Shown here: positions 42,584-52,670 of the stretch, piece after piece
Layout: each line of letters opens with the position of its first letter
Numbering within the stretch: the first letter of the stretch is position 1
NCBI GenBank assembly: GCA_947632515.1
Contig: CANRPO010000007.1
Location: forward strand, 1-64,000
From: an uncultured Lachnospiraceae bacterium
GTDB lineage: Bacteria; Bacillota; Clostridia; Lachnospirales; Lachnospiraceae
Length of the DNA: 64,000 bases
Direction: 5' to 3'
Made by a program: the position numbers and the translations under genes
Notes under the pieces: model-generated
What the model saw: only the letters and a program-made list of their open reading frames with translations
Told to the model about the DNA's origin: nothing
Database searches by the model: none

Positions 42584-42889
42584 ATGGCAGCGATTCTTGA
42601 TCTCCATGATATACGGCAAAAAGTTTCTGATCTCGCGTCGCAGTACGGTGCGGAACGGATTTTTCTCTTTGGTTCTTATGCAAGGGGAGAAGCTACTGCC
42701 GACAGCGATATAGATTTGCGTATTGACCGCGGACATATCAAAGGTTGGGCGCTCGGCGGACTGCTTATGGATTTGGAAACAGCTTTGGATAAGAAAGTTG
42801 ATCTGCTCACTACAGGCAGTTTGGATATTACTTTTTTAGATACCATTAAAAACGAGGAGATTTTGCTGTATGAACGGAAACAGGGATAA
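42584..42889 (+). CDS. mntA: MntA-type nucleotidyltransferase antitoxin
   Basis: ATG 42584 follows AAAAGGAG; 101 aa. Motif FLFGSYARGEATADSDIDLRID gives G30-S31 and D42, D44. MntA antitoxins transfer AMP to a tyrosine of HepT and thereby silence it. The stop overlaps the hepT start by 20 nt, as in known mntA-hepT pairs. Intact. Confidence 0.9.
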   Translation: MAAILDLHDIRQKVSDLASQYGAERIFLFGSYARGEATADSDIDLRIDRGHIKGWALGGLLMDLETALDKKVDLLTTGSLDITFLDTIKNEEILLYERKQG

Positions 42890-43220
42890 AAATATTTTAT
42901 CTCATATTGTTAAATATTGTGAGCAGATTGAGGAAACGGTCGCTTTATTTGGCGCAGATTATAATATTTTTTGTGTAAATAATACTTTTCGGAATGCCTG
43001 CTGTATGTGCCTTTTACAGATTGGTGAGTTATCTAATTCTCTGTCAGATGATTTCCGCGATAGTCATACGGCGATTCCATGGAAACAGATTCGTGGTTTT
43101 CGGAACATAATCGCTCATGCCTACGGAACTGTTGAACCGTCTGTTGTATGGGAGATTATTGTAGCAGAATTGTCGGAATTAAAAGAATACTGTCAGAAAT
43201 GTATAGCGGAGGAAAGATAG
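42870..43220 (+). CDS. hepT: HepT-type HEPN toxin (RNase)
   Basis: The 116-aa protein carries the HepT motif RX4HXY as RNIIAHAY (R78, H83, Y85); the Tyr is the AMPylation target of MntA in studied pairs. HEPN toxins cleave RNA. The length is normal. Its last two-thirds are duplicated at 40777-40948. The start ATG has no separate ribosome site, so it is translated by coupling to mntA. Confidence 0.9.
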   Translation: MNGNRDKNILSHIVKYCEQIEETVALFGADYNIFCVNNTFRNACCMCLLQIGELSNSLSDDFRDSHTAIPWKQIRGFRNIIAHAYGTVEPSVVWEIIVAELSELKEYCQKCIAEER

Positions 43221-43223
43221 GAT

Positions 43224-43251
43224 CGCCGCCACTACCACAATAGTGACGGCG
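43224..43251. terminator. Hairpin between convergent hepT and cotJC
   Basis: CGCCGCCACT at 43224-43233 pairs with 43242-43251 (one wobble). The T content after it is low on both sides, so efficiency is uncertain. Confidence 0.5.
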
Positions 43252-43311
43252 TCTCTCATCTCAAACAGGGCATAAAAACTTTGCGTCTTCGCGCGCTACA
43301 TGCGCATCTCC

Positions 43312-43929
43312 CTAGTTTTTCCCCGCGCACTCGTCGCAGTCGAATCCCGGATTGAACGCATAGAAGTTCTTGGAATTCAGGTTATCCTGGACGATTCTCA
43401 GCGCCTCGCCGAATCTCTGGAAGTGTACGACCTCTCTCTGTCGCAGGAACCTGATCGGCTCGCAGACGTCGTTGTCGTGGATCAGACGCAGGATGTTGTC
43501 GTAGGTGGTGCGGGCTTTCTGTTCCGCCGCCATATCCTCCATCAGATCGGTTATGATGTCGCCTTTAGACTGGAATTCGCAGGCGTTGAACGGAATGCCG
43601 CCCGCCGCCTGGGGCCAGATGCCGACTGTGTGATCCACATAGTAGTTGCGGAAACCGGAGGCGTCGATCTCCTCCATGGACAGATCCTTGGTGAGCTGGT
43701 GTACGATGGTGGCGACCATCTCCAGGTGCGCCAGTTCCTCCGTACCGATGTCCGTCAGGATCGCGGAGACTTCCCTGTAGGGGCAGGCATATCTCTGAGA
43801 CAGATAGCGCATGGAGGCGCCCATCTCGCCGTCGGGGCCGCCGTACTGGCTGATGATCACCTGAGCCAGATTTGCGTTAGATTCTTTGATGTTGACCGGA
43901 TACTGCAGTCTTCTCTCATAATTCCACAT
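43312..43929 (-). CDS. cotJC: Spore coat protein CotJC, manganese-catalase-like
   Basis: The 205-aa protein starts with MWNYERRLQYPVNI and contains the ferritin-like dimanganese ligands in EMGASMRYLSQRY, GTEELAHLEMV and MAAEQKARTTYDNI / EVVHFQRFGEAL. CotJC proteins sit in the coat and are related to Mn catalases. It is the last gene of cotJABC, with its ATG one base before the cotJB stop region. The C-terminal DCDECAGKN cysteines are typical for Clostridia. Confidence 0.96.
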   Translation of the reverse strand: MWNYERRLQYPVNIKESNANLAQVIISQYGGPDGEMGASMRYLSQRYACPYREVSAILTDIGTEELAHLEMVATIVHQLTKDLSMEEIDASGFRNYYVDHTVGIWPQAAGGIPFNACEFQSKGDIITDLMEDMAAEQKARTTYDNILRLIHDNDVCEPIRFLRQREVVHFQRFGEALRIVQDNLNSKNFYAFNPGFDCDECAGKN

Positions 43930-44205
43930 TTACGCACAACCTCCTTCCCAAGGCATGGGCAGCGTCGCCCACTTCCAACTGCCGCAATCTGTCGCGTCTG
44001 CGAGAGCGATCGTCAGAGGGCCGAATTTGTCGGAGTATTCTTTTTTTGCCTGATTACACATACGATTATAGTGGTTAAAATACTCAAGGGCGTTCCTGTC
44101 GGTGGGATGGGTGTCCAGATACAGAGACAATTCAACGACTACAAAATCGAGAATGCCAATATCGTGAAGAAGTTTTTCCTGTTCGTTTGAAAAGTTTGTG
44201 CTCAT
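43930..44205 (-). CDS. cotJB: Spore coat protein CotJB
   Basis: The 91-aa protein has the CotJB pattern: LLHDIGILDFVVVELSLYLDTHPTDRNALEYFNHYN and the ending FGPLTIALADATDCGSWKWATLPMPWEGGC. It is needed to assemble CotJC-type coat components. ATG overlaps the cotJA TGA by one base and cotJC follows at once. Confidence 0.95.
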   Translation of the reverse strand: MSTNFSNEQEKLLHDIGILDFVVVELSLYLDTHPTDRNALEYFNHYNRMCNQAKKEYSDKFGPLTIALADATDCGSWKWATLPMPWEGGCA

Positions 44206-44375
44206 CAGTTACAGCATCTCCTTCCTTTGAACGGTTTATCGAGTTCCGGGAAAATCGTTCCGATATCATACGCCTCTTCGAGGTTGTCGCTGATTCCGTC
44301 AAACTGCTGCCACGGAACATATGCCATTGCGATAGGATATCTGTCACAATTTTCTTTGTACATATAATCTTTCAT
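44205..44375 (-). CDS. cotJA: Spore coat associated protein CotJA
   Basis: ATG at 44375 follows GAAAGGA and opens 56 codons: RYPIAMAYVPWQQF and YDIGTIFPELDKPF are the CotJA hallmark, followed by a short KGRRCCN end with two Cys. The TGA (44205-44207) overlaps the cotJB ATG. It completes the cotJABC operon. CotJA brings CotJC into the coat in Bacillus. Confidence 0.93.
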   Translation of the reverse strand: MKDYMYKENCDRYPIAMAYVPWQQFDGISDNLEEAYDIGTIFPELDKPFKGRRCCN

Positions 44376-44394
44376 AAGATTCCTTTCACAAAAT

Positions 44395-44422
44395 TTTCAA
44401 TGTTTTTAGTATCATAATATGT
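44395..44422 (-). promoter_or_regulatory. Possible sigmaE-like promoter of cotJABC
   Basis: On the minus strand ACATATT (44416-44422) and CATTGAAA (44395-44402), 13 bp apart, resemble the sigmaE elements; the -10 is only a partial match. cotJ of Bacillus is a sigmaE operon. Confidence 0.35.
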
Positions 44423-44428
44423 TATAAT
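44420..44428 (+). promoter_or_regulatory. Extended -10 promoter of the ABC/Gld operon
   Basis: TGTTATAAT gives a TGn motif and perfect TATAAT at 44423-44428, 67 bp before the ABC gene start. The -35 is poor. It overlaps the cotJ promoter region on the other strand. Confidence 0.55.
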
Positions 44429-44494
44429 CGTGACGGTGTGTTTGAACAGGTCGAATTTTTGCGAAGACGCTTGTTGAGAAAGGAGGAATCGATC

Positions 44495-45520
44495 ATGATA
44501 CAGGTAGAAGATTTGGTGAAAAGATACGGCGGACACACGGCGGTGGATCACCTTTCCTTCACAATCGAGAAGGGGCGCATCTATGGATTCCTGGGGCCGA
44601 ACGGCGCGGGCAAGTCCACGACAATGAACATAATGACCGGATACATTGCCGCCAACAGCGGTACGGTGAAGATAAACGACCATGATATTCTAAAGGAGCC
44701 GGAGGCGGCGAAAAGGTGCGTCGGCTATCTGCCGGAGATCCCGCCGTTGTATACGGACATGACGGTTCGTGAATATCTGCTCTTTGCGGCGGAGCTTAAG
44801 AAGGTCCCGAAGAGGGAGCGCGCCGGACATACGCGGGAGATCGCGGAGAAGATACAGCTTACGGAAGTGCTTGACCGCTTGATCAGGAATCTGTCTAAGG
44901 GCTACAGGCAGCGCGTCGGACTGGCGCAGGCGCTGATCGGCTATCCGGAGATCCTCATTCTCGACGAGCCTATGGTCGGCTTAGACCCCAAGCAGATCAT
45001 CGAGATGCGCGATCTCATCAAAAGTCTTGCGAAAGACCACACGATTCTTTTGAGTTCCCATATTCTGTCCGAAGTGAGCGCTGTGTGCGATCATATCATG
45101 ATCCTCTCTAACGGGAAATTGGCTGCAAGCGGTTCTCCGCAGGAACTGCAGGAGATGATGCGCGGCGGCGCCCGGATCGAAGTGACCGTGGAGGGCTCCG
45201 GACAGGCGGCGGAGGAGATCGTGAAGGCGATTCCGGATATTGTTTCTTATGAGATAGAAGAGCAGGCAGAGACAGGGACCGTCACAATGAGGATCAGCGC
45301 GGCGGAGGATAGGGACATCCGCAGGGAGCTTTCCGTTGCGCTTGCGGGCGCGGGGCTGCCGATCCTGTCCATGACCCGCGCGGAGAAATCTCTGGAAGAT
45401 ATTTTCTTGGAGCTCACGGAAAAAGAGCCTGCCGGGGTGGCGCATGAGGAAACTCAAATCACGGAAATGGCGGAGACAGAGGGAGAGGAGGTTTTGCCGG
45501 AAGATGAAAGCGATTTATAA
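44495..45520 (+). CDS. ABC transporter ATPase, GldA/NatA type
   Basis: ATG 44495 follows AAAGGAGG; 341 aa. Walker A GPNGAGKST, signature NLSKGYRQRVG, Walker B ILILDEPMVGLDPKQ and the switch SSHIL are complete. The C-terminal extension (about 120 aa) is of the GldA/DUF4162 type. It drives an ABC-2 exporter whose membrane part is encoded next with a 17-nt overlap. Confidence 0.92.
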   Translation: MIQVEDLVKRYGGHTAVDHLSFTIEKGRIYGFLGPNGAGKSTTMNIMTGYIAANSGTVKINDHDILKEPEAAKRCVGYLPEIPPLYTDMTVREYLLFAAELKKVPKRERAGHTREIAEKIQLTEVLDRLIRNLSKGYRQRVGLAQALIGYPEILILDEPMVGLDPKQIIEMRDLIKSLAKDHTILLSSHILSEVSAVCDHIMILSNGKLAASGSPQELQEMMRGGARIEVTVEGSGQAAEEIVKAIPDIVSYEIEEQAETGTVTMRISAAEDRDIRRELSVALAGAGLPILSMTRAEKSLEDIFLELTEKEPAGVAHEETQITEMAETEGEEVLPEDESDL

Positions 45521-47636
45521 GAGAGAAATTCGTTACTTTTTTCATTCCTTCGTGGGCTGGCTCTATCTGGCGGTCATGCTCTTCATGATGGGGATCTACT
45601 TCACGGTGTGCAATATGCTTGCGGGCTACCCGACCATATCGTATGTCCTGCAGACGATTGTATTTCTCATTGTCTTTGCGATTCCGATCCTGACGATGCG
45701 CGCCCTTTCGGAGGAGCGCAAATATAAGACGGACCAGTTGATCCTGACCGCGCCGGTCTCGGTGGGTAAGATCGTGCTCGGCAAATATCTGGCGCTTGTG
45801 ACCGTGTTTGCGATCCCGCTCGTTATCTTGGGGCTGACGCCGCTTGCCCTGATGTGCGCGGGGGAATTTCAGGTCGGGCTTTCCTACACTTCGCTGTTGG
45901 GGTTCTTTCTGTACGGCTGCCTGGGACTGGCCATCGGCTTGTTTTTGTCGTCGCTGACGGAAAGCGTTGTGATCGCCGCTGTGCTCACGCTGATCGCCAT
46001 GTTTGTGGGCTATATCATGAGCGGGCTGTGCGGTGTGATCGGAAACGCCGGTACGACGGCTTTCTCGGATATGGCGGTGAAGGCGCTTAGCTGCTTTGAT
46101 ATGGTCAAGCGTTTCGACGTGCTCTCCAGCGGTTATTTTGAGGTGGAGGCCGTCGCTTACTATGTGACGTTCACGGCGTTTATCCTGTTCTGTACGGCGC
46201 AGTCCATACAGAAACGCAGATACGTTGTCGCGGGCAGGGGGATCAGGCTCGGCGCATACAGTATCTTTAATATTCTTGTCGCGGCGGCGTTGGTCGTTGC
46301 GGTCAATGTCGGACTCAACTATGTGCCGGACAGATACACCTCCTACGATGTGACGGTCAACGATCTGTTCACGCTCTCTGAGGATTCGATAGAACTTCTT
46401 ACGGACAGTCTGTCAAAGGATGTGACCGTCTATGTGCTGGCGGACGAGTCATCGAAGGACGAGGATCTGGACAGGATTCTGCAGCAGATGAAGGGATACT
46501 CCGATCATGTGAAGGTCACGTATATCGATCCGGTGGCAAACCCGATGTTCTATTATAAATACACGGAGACGCCGCCCACGGCAAACAGCCTGATCGTGGT
46601 GGGAGAGAGCGCTGATGTGGTAGTGGACTACGAGGACATCTATGTCTATGAGATGAACTATTACACTTACCAGAGCGAGCTTGTCGCCAACGACGCAGAG
46701 GGGCAGATCATCTCCGCGATTATGCGGGCCACTTCCGACGATATACCCAAATTTTACGGGATCCTCGGGCACAATGAACTCACGCTGGACGAGACGTTTC
46801 GGAACGCGCTCATAAAGGAGAACGCGGTCTACGAAGAAATCCAACTGCAGACGACGGACGAGGTGCCGGAGGACGCTTACGGGATCATCCTCGACGCGCC
46901 GCTTAGCGATTACTCGTCAGAGGACGTGCAGAAGGTGCTCGCCTATCTGAAAAAAGGCGGCAATGCGCTCATCGTCGTGCCGGAGTGGTCGCAGACGCAG
47001 ATGTTGAATTTCGAGAGCATCCTTGCGTTTTATGGCGTCAATCTTGTGGACGGTGTGATCGTGGAGGGCGACAGGAACCGCTATTATCAGACTCCCTACG
47101 ATCTGTTCCCGAATGTGGAGTATGACGAGATCACCGCAAGGATCTATGACGGCGCGGTGCTTTCCCCGCTGTCGAGAGGACTGGTCTATGACGAGGAGGC
47201 GGAGGATGTATCGTACACGCCGTTACTTTCGACAAGCGACGACTCTTTCAGCAGAATCGATCCGCTGAGCGGCAGTACGGCTTTCGGAAAAGCCAAGGGC
47301 GATATAGACGGTCCGTTCACTGTGGCGTTAAAGGCGGAGAAACTGACGGAAAGCGGCGAGGCGTCCACGGCCGTCATTGTCACCTCGGAGACGATGTTTA
47401 CCTCGGAGGCGGACAATATCGTGCCCGGATACAATGTGAAACTGTTCTGCGGCGTCATTGCGGCTCTGGCGGATCGTGAGATCTCCGTGGCGATCCCGGC
47501 TAAGTACTATGAGATCGGCAATCTGGCGTTCTCCGCCGGAACGGTCTATGTGGCAGCCGCCGTCTCCATCTTTGTGCTGCCGCTCGGCTGTCTGATCGCC
47601 GGGCTGATCATCTGGCTTCGCCGCAGGAAAAAATAA
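45504..47636 (+). CDS. ABC-2 permease fused to a GldG-type extracytoplasmic domain
   Basis: ATG 45504 gives 710 aa. Residues 1 to ~245 form a six-helix ABC-2 permease (GldF-like: FHSFVGWLYLAVMLFMMGIYF, LTMRALSEERKYKTDQLILTAP). A further helix near 260-285 leads to a GldG-like domain (YDVTVNDLFTLSEDSIELLTDSL, DAEGQIISAIMRAT, YGILGHNE) and the protein ends with one helix and RRRKK. Gld ABC complexes aid gliding in Bacteroidetes, but in Clostridia their cargo is unknown. The fusion of F and G in one chain is common there. Confidence 0.88.
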   Translation: MKAIYKREIRYFFHSFVGWLYLAVMLFMMGIYFTVCNMLAGYPTISYVLQTIVFLIVFAIPILTMRALSEERKYKTDQLILTAPVSVGKIVLGKYLALVTVFAIPLVILGLTPLALMCAGEFQVGLSYTSLLGFFLYGCLGLAIGLFLSSLTESVVIAAVLTLIAMFVGYIMSGLCGVIGNAGTTAFSDMAVKALSCFDMVKRFDVLSSGYFEVEAVAYYVTFTAFILFCTAQSIQKRRYVVAGRGIRLGAYSIFNILVAAALVVAVNVGLNYVPDRYTSYDVTVNDLFTLSEDSIELLTDSLSKDVTVYVLADESSKDEDLDRILQQMKGYSDHVKVTYIDPVANPMFYYKYTETPPTANSLIVVGESADVVVDYEDIYVYEMNYYTYQSELVANDAEGQIISAIMRATSDDIPKFYGILGHNELTLDETFRNALIKENAVYEEIQLQTTDEVPEDAYGIILDAPLSDYSSEDVQKVLAYLKKGGNALIVVPEWSQTQMLNFESILAFYGVNLVDGVIVEGDRNRYYQTPYDLFPNVEYDEITARIYDGAVLSPLSRGLVYDEEAEDVSYTPLLSTSDDSFSRIDPLSGSTAFGKAKGDIDGPFTVALKAEKLTESGEASTAVIVTSETMFTSEADNIVPGYNVKLFCGVIAALADREISVAIPAKYYEIGNLAFSAGTVYVAAAVSIFVLPLGCLIAGLIIWLRRRKK

Positions 47637-47751
47637 AAGGTGATATGCAAAGCGAAAAATCCCACAGGAAGGAATTGCTCTTGATTTCCGTTTCAGTTTA
47701 TGCAAAAATAGACTTGTGAAATTATTAACATGACAAGGACGGAGAAATGCC

Positions 47752-49230
47752 ATGAGAGGGATCGACACGCAGGTCCGCAAGAACAGGCGCAGGATTTTCA
47801 AAGAGGTTGCGAATCTGGCTTACCATTCGGAGAATTTGATAGACGACGTGGAGGCTCTGCCGTACAAGATCGTGGATTACGACGAGTCGGAATACGAGAG
47901 TATCTACAGGGAGCGGGCCATTGTCCGCGAACGCATCCGGCTTGCGATGGGACTTTCGCTGCGGCCTGAGAACAGGCTGGTGCACCTGACACAGGGGCTC
48001 GAGGAGAGCAATATCGCCGAGAAATACTATGAGCCGCCGCTTATGCAGGTCATCCCTTCGGCGTGCAATGCCTGTCCTGAGAATTGCTATCAGGTGACGG
48101 ACCTCTGCATGGGCTGCGTCGCCCATCCCTGCCGCGAGGTGTGTCCGCGCGGCGCCATCTCCATGAAGAACGGCAAGTCCGTGATCGATCAGGAGAAGTG
48201 TATCAAGTGCGGGAAATGCAAATCCGTGTGTCCCTACGACGCGATCTCCCATCAGGTGCGGCCCTGTGCGGGAGCCTGCGGCGTGAACGCCATAGGGAAC
48301 GATCCGAAGGGCAGAGCGGTCATCGACAACGATCTGTGCGTCGCCTGCGGGCAGTGTATGGTGAACTGTCCCTTCGGCGCGATCGCGGACAAATCCCAGA
48401 TATTTCAGCTCATCAGAGCCATGCAGTCGGGCAATAAGATCATCGCCCAGGTCGCGCCTGCTTTCGCGGGGCAGTTCGGCCCCGACGTGACGCCGGATAT
48501 GCTCAAGACGGCATTGAAGGAATTGGGGTTTTACGACGTCTACGAGACGGCGCTCGGCGCTGATCTGGGCGCGGTCGCGGAGGCGGAACACTACGCGAAG
48601 GAAGTCGCCACGGGCAATCTGCCCTTCAGTCTGACGTCCTGCTGCCCGTCCTGGTCGGTGCTGGCGAAGAAATTCTTCCCGGAGACGATCGACAAGATCT
48701 CCAACGCATTGACGCCCATGGTGGCCACGGCGCGGATCATCAAGAAGGATCACCCGGACGCGAAGGTCGTGTTCATCGGCCCGTGCGCGTCCAAGAAACT
48801 GGAGGCGTCCAGAAGAACGATCCGCTCCGATGTGGATTTTGTCATCACCTTTGAGGAATTGGCGGGGATCTTCGAGGCGCGGGGGATCCTCCTGAACGAG
48901 ATCAAGACGATGGACGAACTGCGCGGCGCGACAGGCGCGGGGCGCGGGTACGGCGTGGCCGGCGGCGTGGCGAGCGCGATCGAGGAGTGCGTGCGGGAGT
49001 ACTATCCGGACGTGGAGGTCAACATCGAGCATGCGGAGAGCCTGTCGGAGTGTAAGAAGATCCTGATGCTCGCCAAGGCGGGCAAAAAGAACGGCTGTCT
49101 GATCGAGGGGATGGCCTGTCCCGGCGGCTGTGTGGCCGGGGCTGGCACAAATATCGCCATACCGACGGCGGCCAGGGCGGTGGCGGCATTCAAGGAATCG
49201 GCCGATAAGAAGATACCGGATATCCGCTGA
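47752..49230 (+). CDS. Monomeric [FeFe] hydrogenase, group B
   Basis: The 492-aa protein has an N-terminal region with extra Cys ([20 protein letters not shown]), two ferredoxin-like [4Fe-4S] sites ([15 protein letters not shown] and [15 protein letters not shown]) and the H-cluster motifs TSCCPSW (residues 295-301), FIGPCASKK and [19 protein letters not shown] in place of TSCCPGW points to group B. The enzyme likely exchanges electrons between ferredoxin and H2 in fermentation, although group B physiology is less studied. No maturation gene (hydE/F/G) is in the window. Confidence 0.93.
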   Translation: MRGIDTQVRKNRRRIFKEVANLAYHSENLIDDVEALPYKIVDYDESEYESIYRERAIVRERIRLAMGLSLRPENRLVHLTQGLEESNIAEKYYEPPLMQVIPSACNACPENCYQVTDLCMGCVAHPCREVCPRGAISMKNGKSVIDQEKCIKCGKCKSVCPYDAISHQVRPCAGACGVNAIGNDPKGRAVIDNDLCVACGQCMVNCPFGAIADKSQIFQLIRAMQSGNKIIAQVAPAFAGQFGPDVTPDMLKTALKELGFYDVYETALGADLGAVAEAEHYAKEVATGNLPFSLTSCCPSWSVLAKKFFPETIDKISNALTPMVATARIIKKDHPDAKVVFIGPCASKKLEASRRTIRSDVDFVITFEELAGIFEARGILLNEIKTMDELRGATGAGRGYGVAGGVASAIEECVREYYPDVEVNIEHAESLSECKKILMLAKAGKKNGCLIEGMACPGGCVAGAGTNIAIPTAARAVAAFKESADKKIPDIR

Positions 49231-49282
49231 ACAGCATACAGATCATATCTGCGGCCGCAGAGCGGCCGGAACGGAGGGGAGC

Positions 49283-50734
49283 ATGAAGATCAGAACAAGA
49301 TATGCGCCCAGCCCTACGGGGCGCATGCATGTAGGCAATCTCAGGACGGCGCTGTACGCCTATCTGATTGCAAAACATGAGGGCGGAGACTTTATCCTGA
49401 GGATCGAGGACACGGATCAGGAGCGCTATGTGGAGGGCGCGGTGGACATCATCTACCGCACGTTGGAGAAGACCGGGCTTATCCACGACGAAGGCCCGGA
49501 CAAGGACGGCGGCGTGGGTCCCTATGTGCAGAGCGAACGCCAGAGACAGGGCATCTACATGAAATACGCCAGGGAGCTGATCGACAAGGGGCAGGCATAT
49601 TATTGTTTCTGTGACAAGGAGCGTCTTGCCACTCTGACGCGGACGGTGGGAGACAAAGAGATCAACGTCTATGACAAGCACTGTCTGCACTTGTCCAAGG
49701 AGGAGGTGGAGGCGAATCTTGCAGCCGGCAAGTCTTACGTGATCAGACAGAACAATCCCACGGAGGGCACGACGACCTTTCACGACGATATTTACGGCGA
49801 CATCACCGTGGACAATGCAGAGCTGGACGACATGATCCTGATCAAGTCGGACGGGTTTCCGACCTACAATTTTGCCAATGTGGTGGACGATCATCTCATG
49901 GGGATCACTCATGTGGTGCGGGGAAACGAATATCTGTCCTCGTCGCCGAAGTACAACCGCCTCTACGAGGCGTTCGGCTGGGAAGTGCCCGAGTATGTGC
50001 ACTGTCCGCTGATCACGGACGAGAACCATCAGAAACTGTCCAAGCGCTGCGGGCATTCCTCCTACGAGGACCTGATCGAACAGGGCTTTTTGTCGGAGGC
50101 CGTGGTCAATTTCGTGGCTCTGCTCGGCTGGAGCCCGGAGGACAACACGGAGATCTTTACGCTGGACGAGCTGGTGAAAAAGTTCGACTATCACCATCTG
50201 TCCAAATCCCCCGCGGTGTTCGACTACACGAAACTTAAATGGATGAACGGCGAATACTGCAAGGCCATGGACGCGAACAGATTCTACGAGATGGCGTTAC
50301 CGTATCTGAAAGAGGCGATCTCGAAAGAACTGGATCTGAAAAAGATCGCCGCCATGGTGCAGACAAGAATAGAAATTTTCCCGGACATCAAAGAGATGGT
50401 CGATTTCTTTGAGGAACTGCCGGAATACGACGTGGAGATGTATGCCCACAAGAAGATGAAGACGAGCGCGGAGTCAAGTCTCGAAGTGCTTGAGGAGCTT
50501 CTGCCCATTCTGGAGGAACAGACGGACTACAGCAATGATGCGCTGTATGCGACGCTTGTGTCCTATGTGGAGAAAAAGGGCTGTAAGAACGGATATGTGA
50601 TGTGGCCGGTTCGGACGGCAGTCTCGGGTAAGCAGATGACGCCCGCAGGCGCTACGGAGATCATGGAGATCCTCGGAAAGGAAGAGTCTCTTGCCAGAAT
50701 CCGTAAGGGAATCGCCAAACTCAGGGACTCCTGA
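49283..50734 (+). CDS. gltX: Glutamyl-tRNA synthetase
   Basis: ATG 49283 follows CGGAGGGG; 483 aa. Class I motifs: the HIGH-equivalent [24 protein letters not shown], and KMSKS-equivalent KLSKRCG. The C-terminal anticodon domain has [16 protein letters not shown]. It charges tRNA-Glu, and possibly tRNA-Gln where GatCAB is used. Its last 44 nt overlap the start of the helicase gene, which suggests co-expression. Confidence 0.97.
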   Translation: MKIRTRYAPSPTGRMHVGNLRTALYAYLIAKHEGGDFILRIEDTDQERYVEGAVDIIYRTLEKTGLIHDEGPDKDGGVGPYVQSERQRQGIYMKYARELIDKGQAYYCFCDKERLATLTRTVGDKEINVYDKHCLHLSKEEVEANLAAGKSYVIRQNNPTEGTTTFHDDIYGDITVDNAELDDMILIKSDGFPTYNFANVVDDHLMGITHVVRGNEYLSSSPKYNRLYEAFGWEVPEYVHCPLITDENHQKLSKRCGHSSYEDLIEQGFLSEAVVNFVALLGWSPEDNTEIFTLDELVKKFDYHHLSKSPAVFDYTKLKWMNGEYCKAMDANRFYEMALPYLKEAISKELDLKKIAAMVQTRIEIFPDIKEMVDFFEELPEYDVEMYAHKKMKTSAESSLEVLEELLPILEEQTDYSNDALYATLVSYVEKKGCKNGYVMWPVRTAVSGKQMTPAGATEIMEILGKEESLARIRKGIAKLRDS

Positions 50735-52670
50735 GCGCCGGCCCGACCCGAATCAGGAGAGGGCGATCAGACACGCCGCAGGTCCCGCACAGATCTTCGC
50801 GGGACCCGGCAGCGGCAAAACCTATGTCACCGTACACCGCATCAGACATCTCATCACACGTCTCGGCGTTGAGCCGGAGCATATTCTTGTCATCACCTTC
50901 ACGAAAGCGGCAGCGCTGGAAATGCAGAACCGTTTCTTTCGCCTTATGGAACCGGAACGACCGCCGGTGAGGTTCGGCACCTTTCACGCCGTGTTCTATC
51001 ATATTTTACGGCAGTCCCCGCAGTATCGCGGGTATTCCATCATCACGGAATCGGAAAAGAAGAAGTTATTCAGACAGATCATACATATGCACAGGCGGTT
51101 TGCAGGTATCCAAGAGGAGGATCTGGATGAGATCATCGCCTGTGCGGACGCCTGTCGCCGGTCCTCAGCCGCGCAGACGCCATCCCTGCGGGAGATCGGA
51201 GAGGCGGACATTCTCTTTCTCGCGGAAGAGTTCGAGACCTATTTAGAGGAATTTCACAAGATGGACTTCGGGTGCATCACGGGGCGCTGCCATCGTCTGT
51301 TGACGGAGCATGCGCAGATGCTTGACGCGTGGCGGGCGCAGTTTCGGTTTATTCTGATCGACGAGTTTCAGGACATTTCTCCGGATCAGTATGCGCTCAT
51401 AAAGCTGCTTGCCGCGCCGGGAAACAACCTCTTCGTCGTGGGAGACGACGATCAGTCCATCTACGGCTTTCGCGGGGCAAGCCCCGACAGTATGCGGGCC
51501 TTCATGAGAGATTTCCCGGGCGCGTCAGAGATCTTCCTGGACGTCAACTATCGGTGCGGCGGTCAGATCGTGGGCGCGGCTGCGCGGGTGATCTCCTGCA
51601 ACAGGAACCGTATCGACAAGACGGTGCGCGCCGTCCACGAGGAAGGGGCGGGATTCCACGTCCATGTATTTTTGACGGAGGAAGAGCAGGAAACTTATCT
51701 GATCGGCGAACTTCTGAAAAAGCGCGAACAGAGAGAACTGAACGTCTGCGCAATCCTGTGCCGCACCAACTACGACTGCGCGCTTATGGCGCAGAGACTC
51801 AGACGGCGCAGGATCCCTTATGTCATAAAGGAACGCCTGCGGAATCCTTACGATCACTTCGTGGTCCGCGACCTCATGGCCTATCTTGCGCTGGCCGACG
51901 GGCAGCTTACGCGGAGACATTTCCTGCGCATCATGAACCGTCCCGTCAGATATTTCAAGCGGGAGAGCGTACCTGAGGAGCGCGTGAGTTTCGAGGCGCT
52001 GGCGGAGTATTACAGGGATATGCCGTCCCTGCGGGAAGAAGTGCGGAAACTGTCTCGGGATCTTAAGAATCTGCGGGGAAAAGGGCTGCAACTGCAGATC
52101 CGCTATATCCGTAAGATCATCGGCTACGACCGCTATCTTCGCGAGAAGTACGGCGCGGAGCGCGCCGGGGAACTCATGCTGATAGCGGCGGATTTTCAGG
52201 AGCTGGCGGCCGGCTGCGCCACCTATGGGGCGCTGTGCGACTATATCAGTCAATATGGAGAGAATCTAAAGAGAAACGGCAGCGGGGAGCAGGGAGGGCA
52301 GCATCCGCAGGACGGATCCCCCGAGGGCGTCCGCCTTATGACGATGCACGCCTCCAAGGGACTGGAGTTCGATACCGTCTATCTGCCGGACTGTCAGGAG
52401 GGGAAGATCCCGTCCAACAAGTCAAAGACAGAGGCGCAGATAGAGGAAGAGCGCCGTATGTTCTATGTGGCGATGACGCGGGCGAAGAAGGAACTGTGCG
52501 TTACGGCGCACAAAGAAAAAAACGGGAAAGACGCGCCTTCCCGTTTCCTGCAATGTCTGTGTCAATTCTCTTCCGGGCCATCCCCCACCAGCTCGTCAAA
52601 CTCCGCCGCATCCAGATATTCATCGAATGCGTCGGCCACGGCCTCGTACTCGTCGTCGTCATCGATATAG
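50691..52670 (+). CDS. UvrD/Rep-type superfamily 1 helicase
   Basis: The frame opens with TTG 50691 and gives 659 aa. All SF1A motifs appear: Q-motif [69 protein letters not shown] and [13 protein letters not shown]. It is shorter than UvrD/PcrA, so a role in repair or recombination is likely but unspecified. The last ~36 residues are a Ser-rich low-complexity tail ([24 protein letters not shown]) that arises from reading antisense through the DUF1292 gene. The N-terminal start is uncertain because gltX overlaps. Confidence 0.88.
   Translation: MPESVRESPNSGTPERRPDPNQERAIRHAAGPAQIFAGPGSGKTYVTVHRIRHLITRLGVEPEHILVITFTKAAALEMQNRFFRLMEPERPPVRFGTFHAVFYHILRQSPQYRGYSIITESEKKKLFRQIIHMHRRFAGIQEEDLDEIIACADACRRSSAAQTPSLREIGEADILFLAEEFETYLEEFHKMDFGCITGRCHRLLTEHAQMLDAWRAQFRFILIDEFQDISPDQYALIKLLAAPGNNLFVVGDDDQSIYGFRGASPDSMRAFMRDFPGASEIFLDVNYRCGGQIVGAAARVISCNRNRIDKTVRAVHEEGAGFHVHVFLTEEEQETYLIGELLKKREQRELNVCAILCRTNYDCALMAQRLRRRRIPYVIKERLRNPYDHFVVRDLMAYLALADGQLTRRHFLRIMNRPVRYFKRESVPEERVSFEALAEYYRDMPSLREEVRKLSRDLKNLRGKGLQLQIRYIRKIIGYDRYLREKYGAERAGELMLIAADFQELAAGCATYGALCDYISQYGENLKRNGSGEQGGQHPQDGSPEGVRLMTMHASKGLEFDTVYLPDCQEGKIPSNKSKTEAQIEEERRMFYVAMTRAKKELCVTAHKEKNGKDAPSRFLQCLCQFSSGPSPTSSSNSAASRYSSNASATASYSSSSSI

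Noticed and set aside
38307..43311. CRISPR array or integrase/att site in the island
   Set aside because: No regularly spaced repeats, no tRNA gene and no recombinase frame; the repeats present are two gene duplications and one palindrome.
47725..49032. 435-codon minus-strand frame opposite the hydrogenase
   Set aside because: The plus-strand frame has all iron-sulfur and H-cluster motifs; the other is a shadow.
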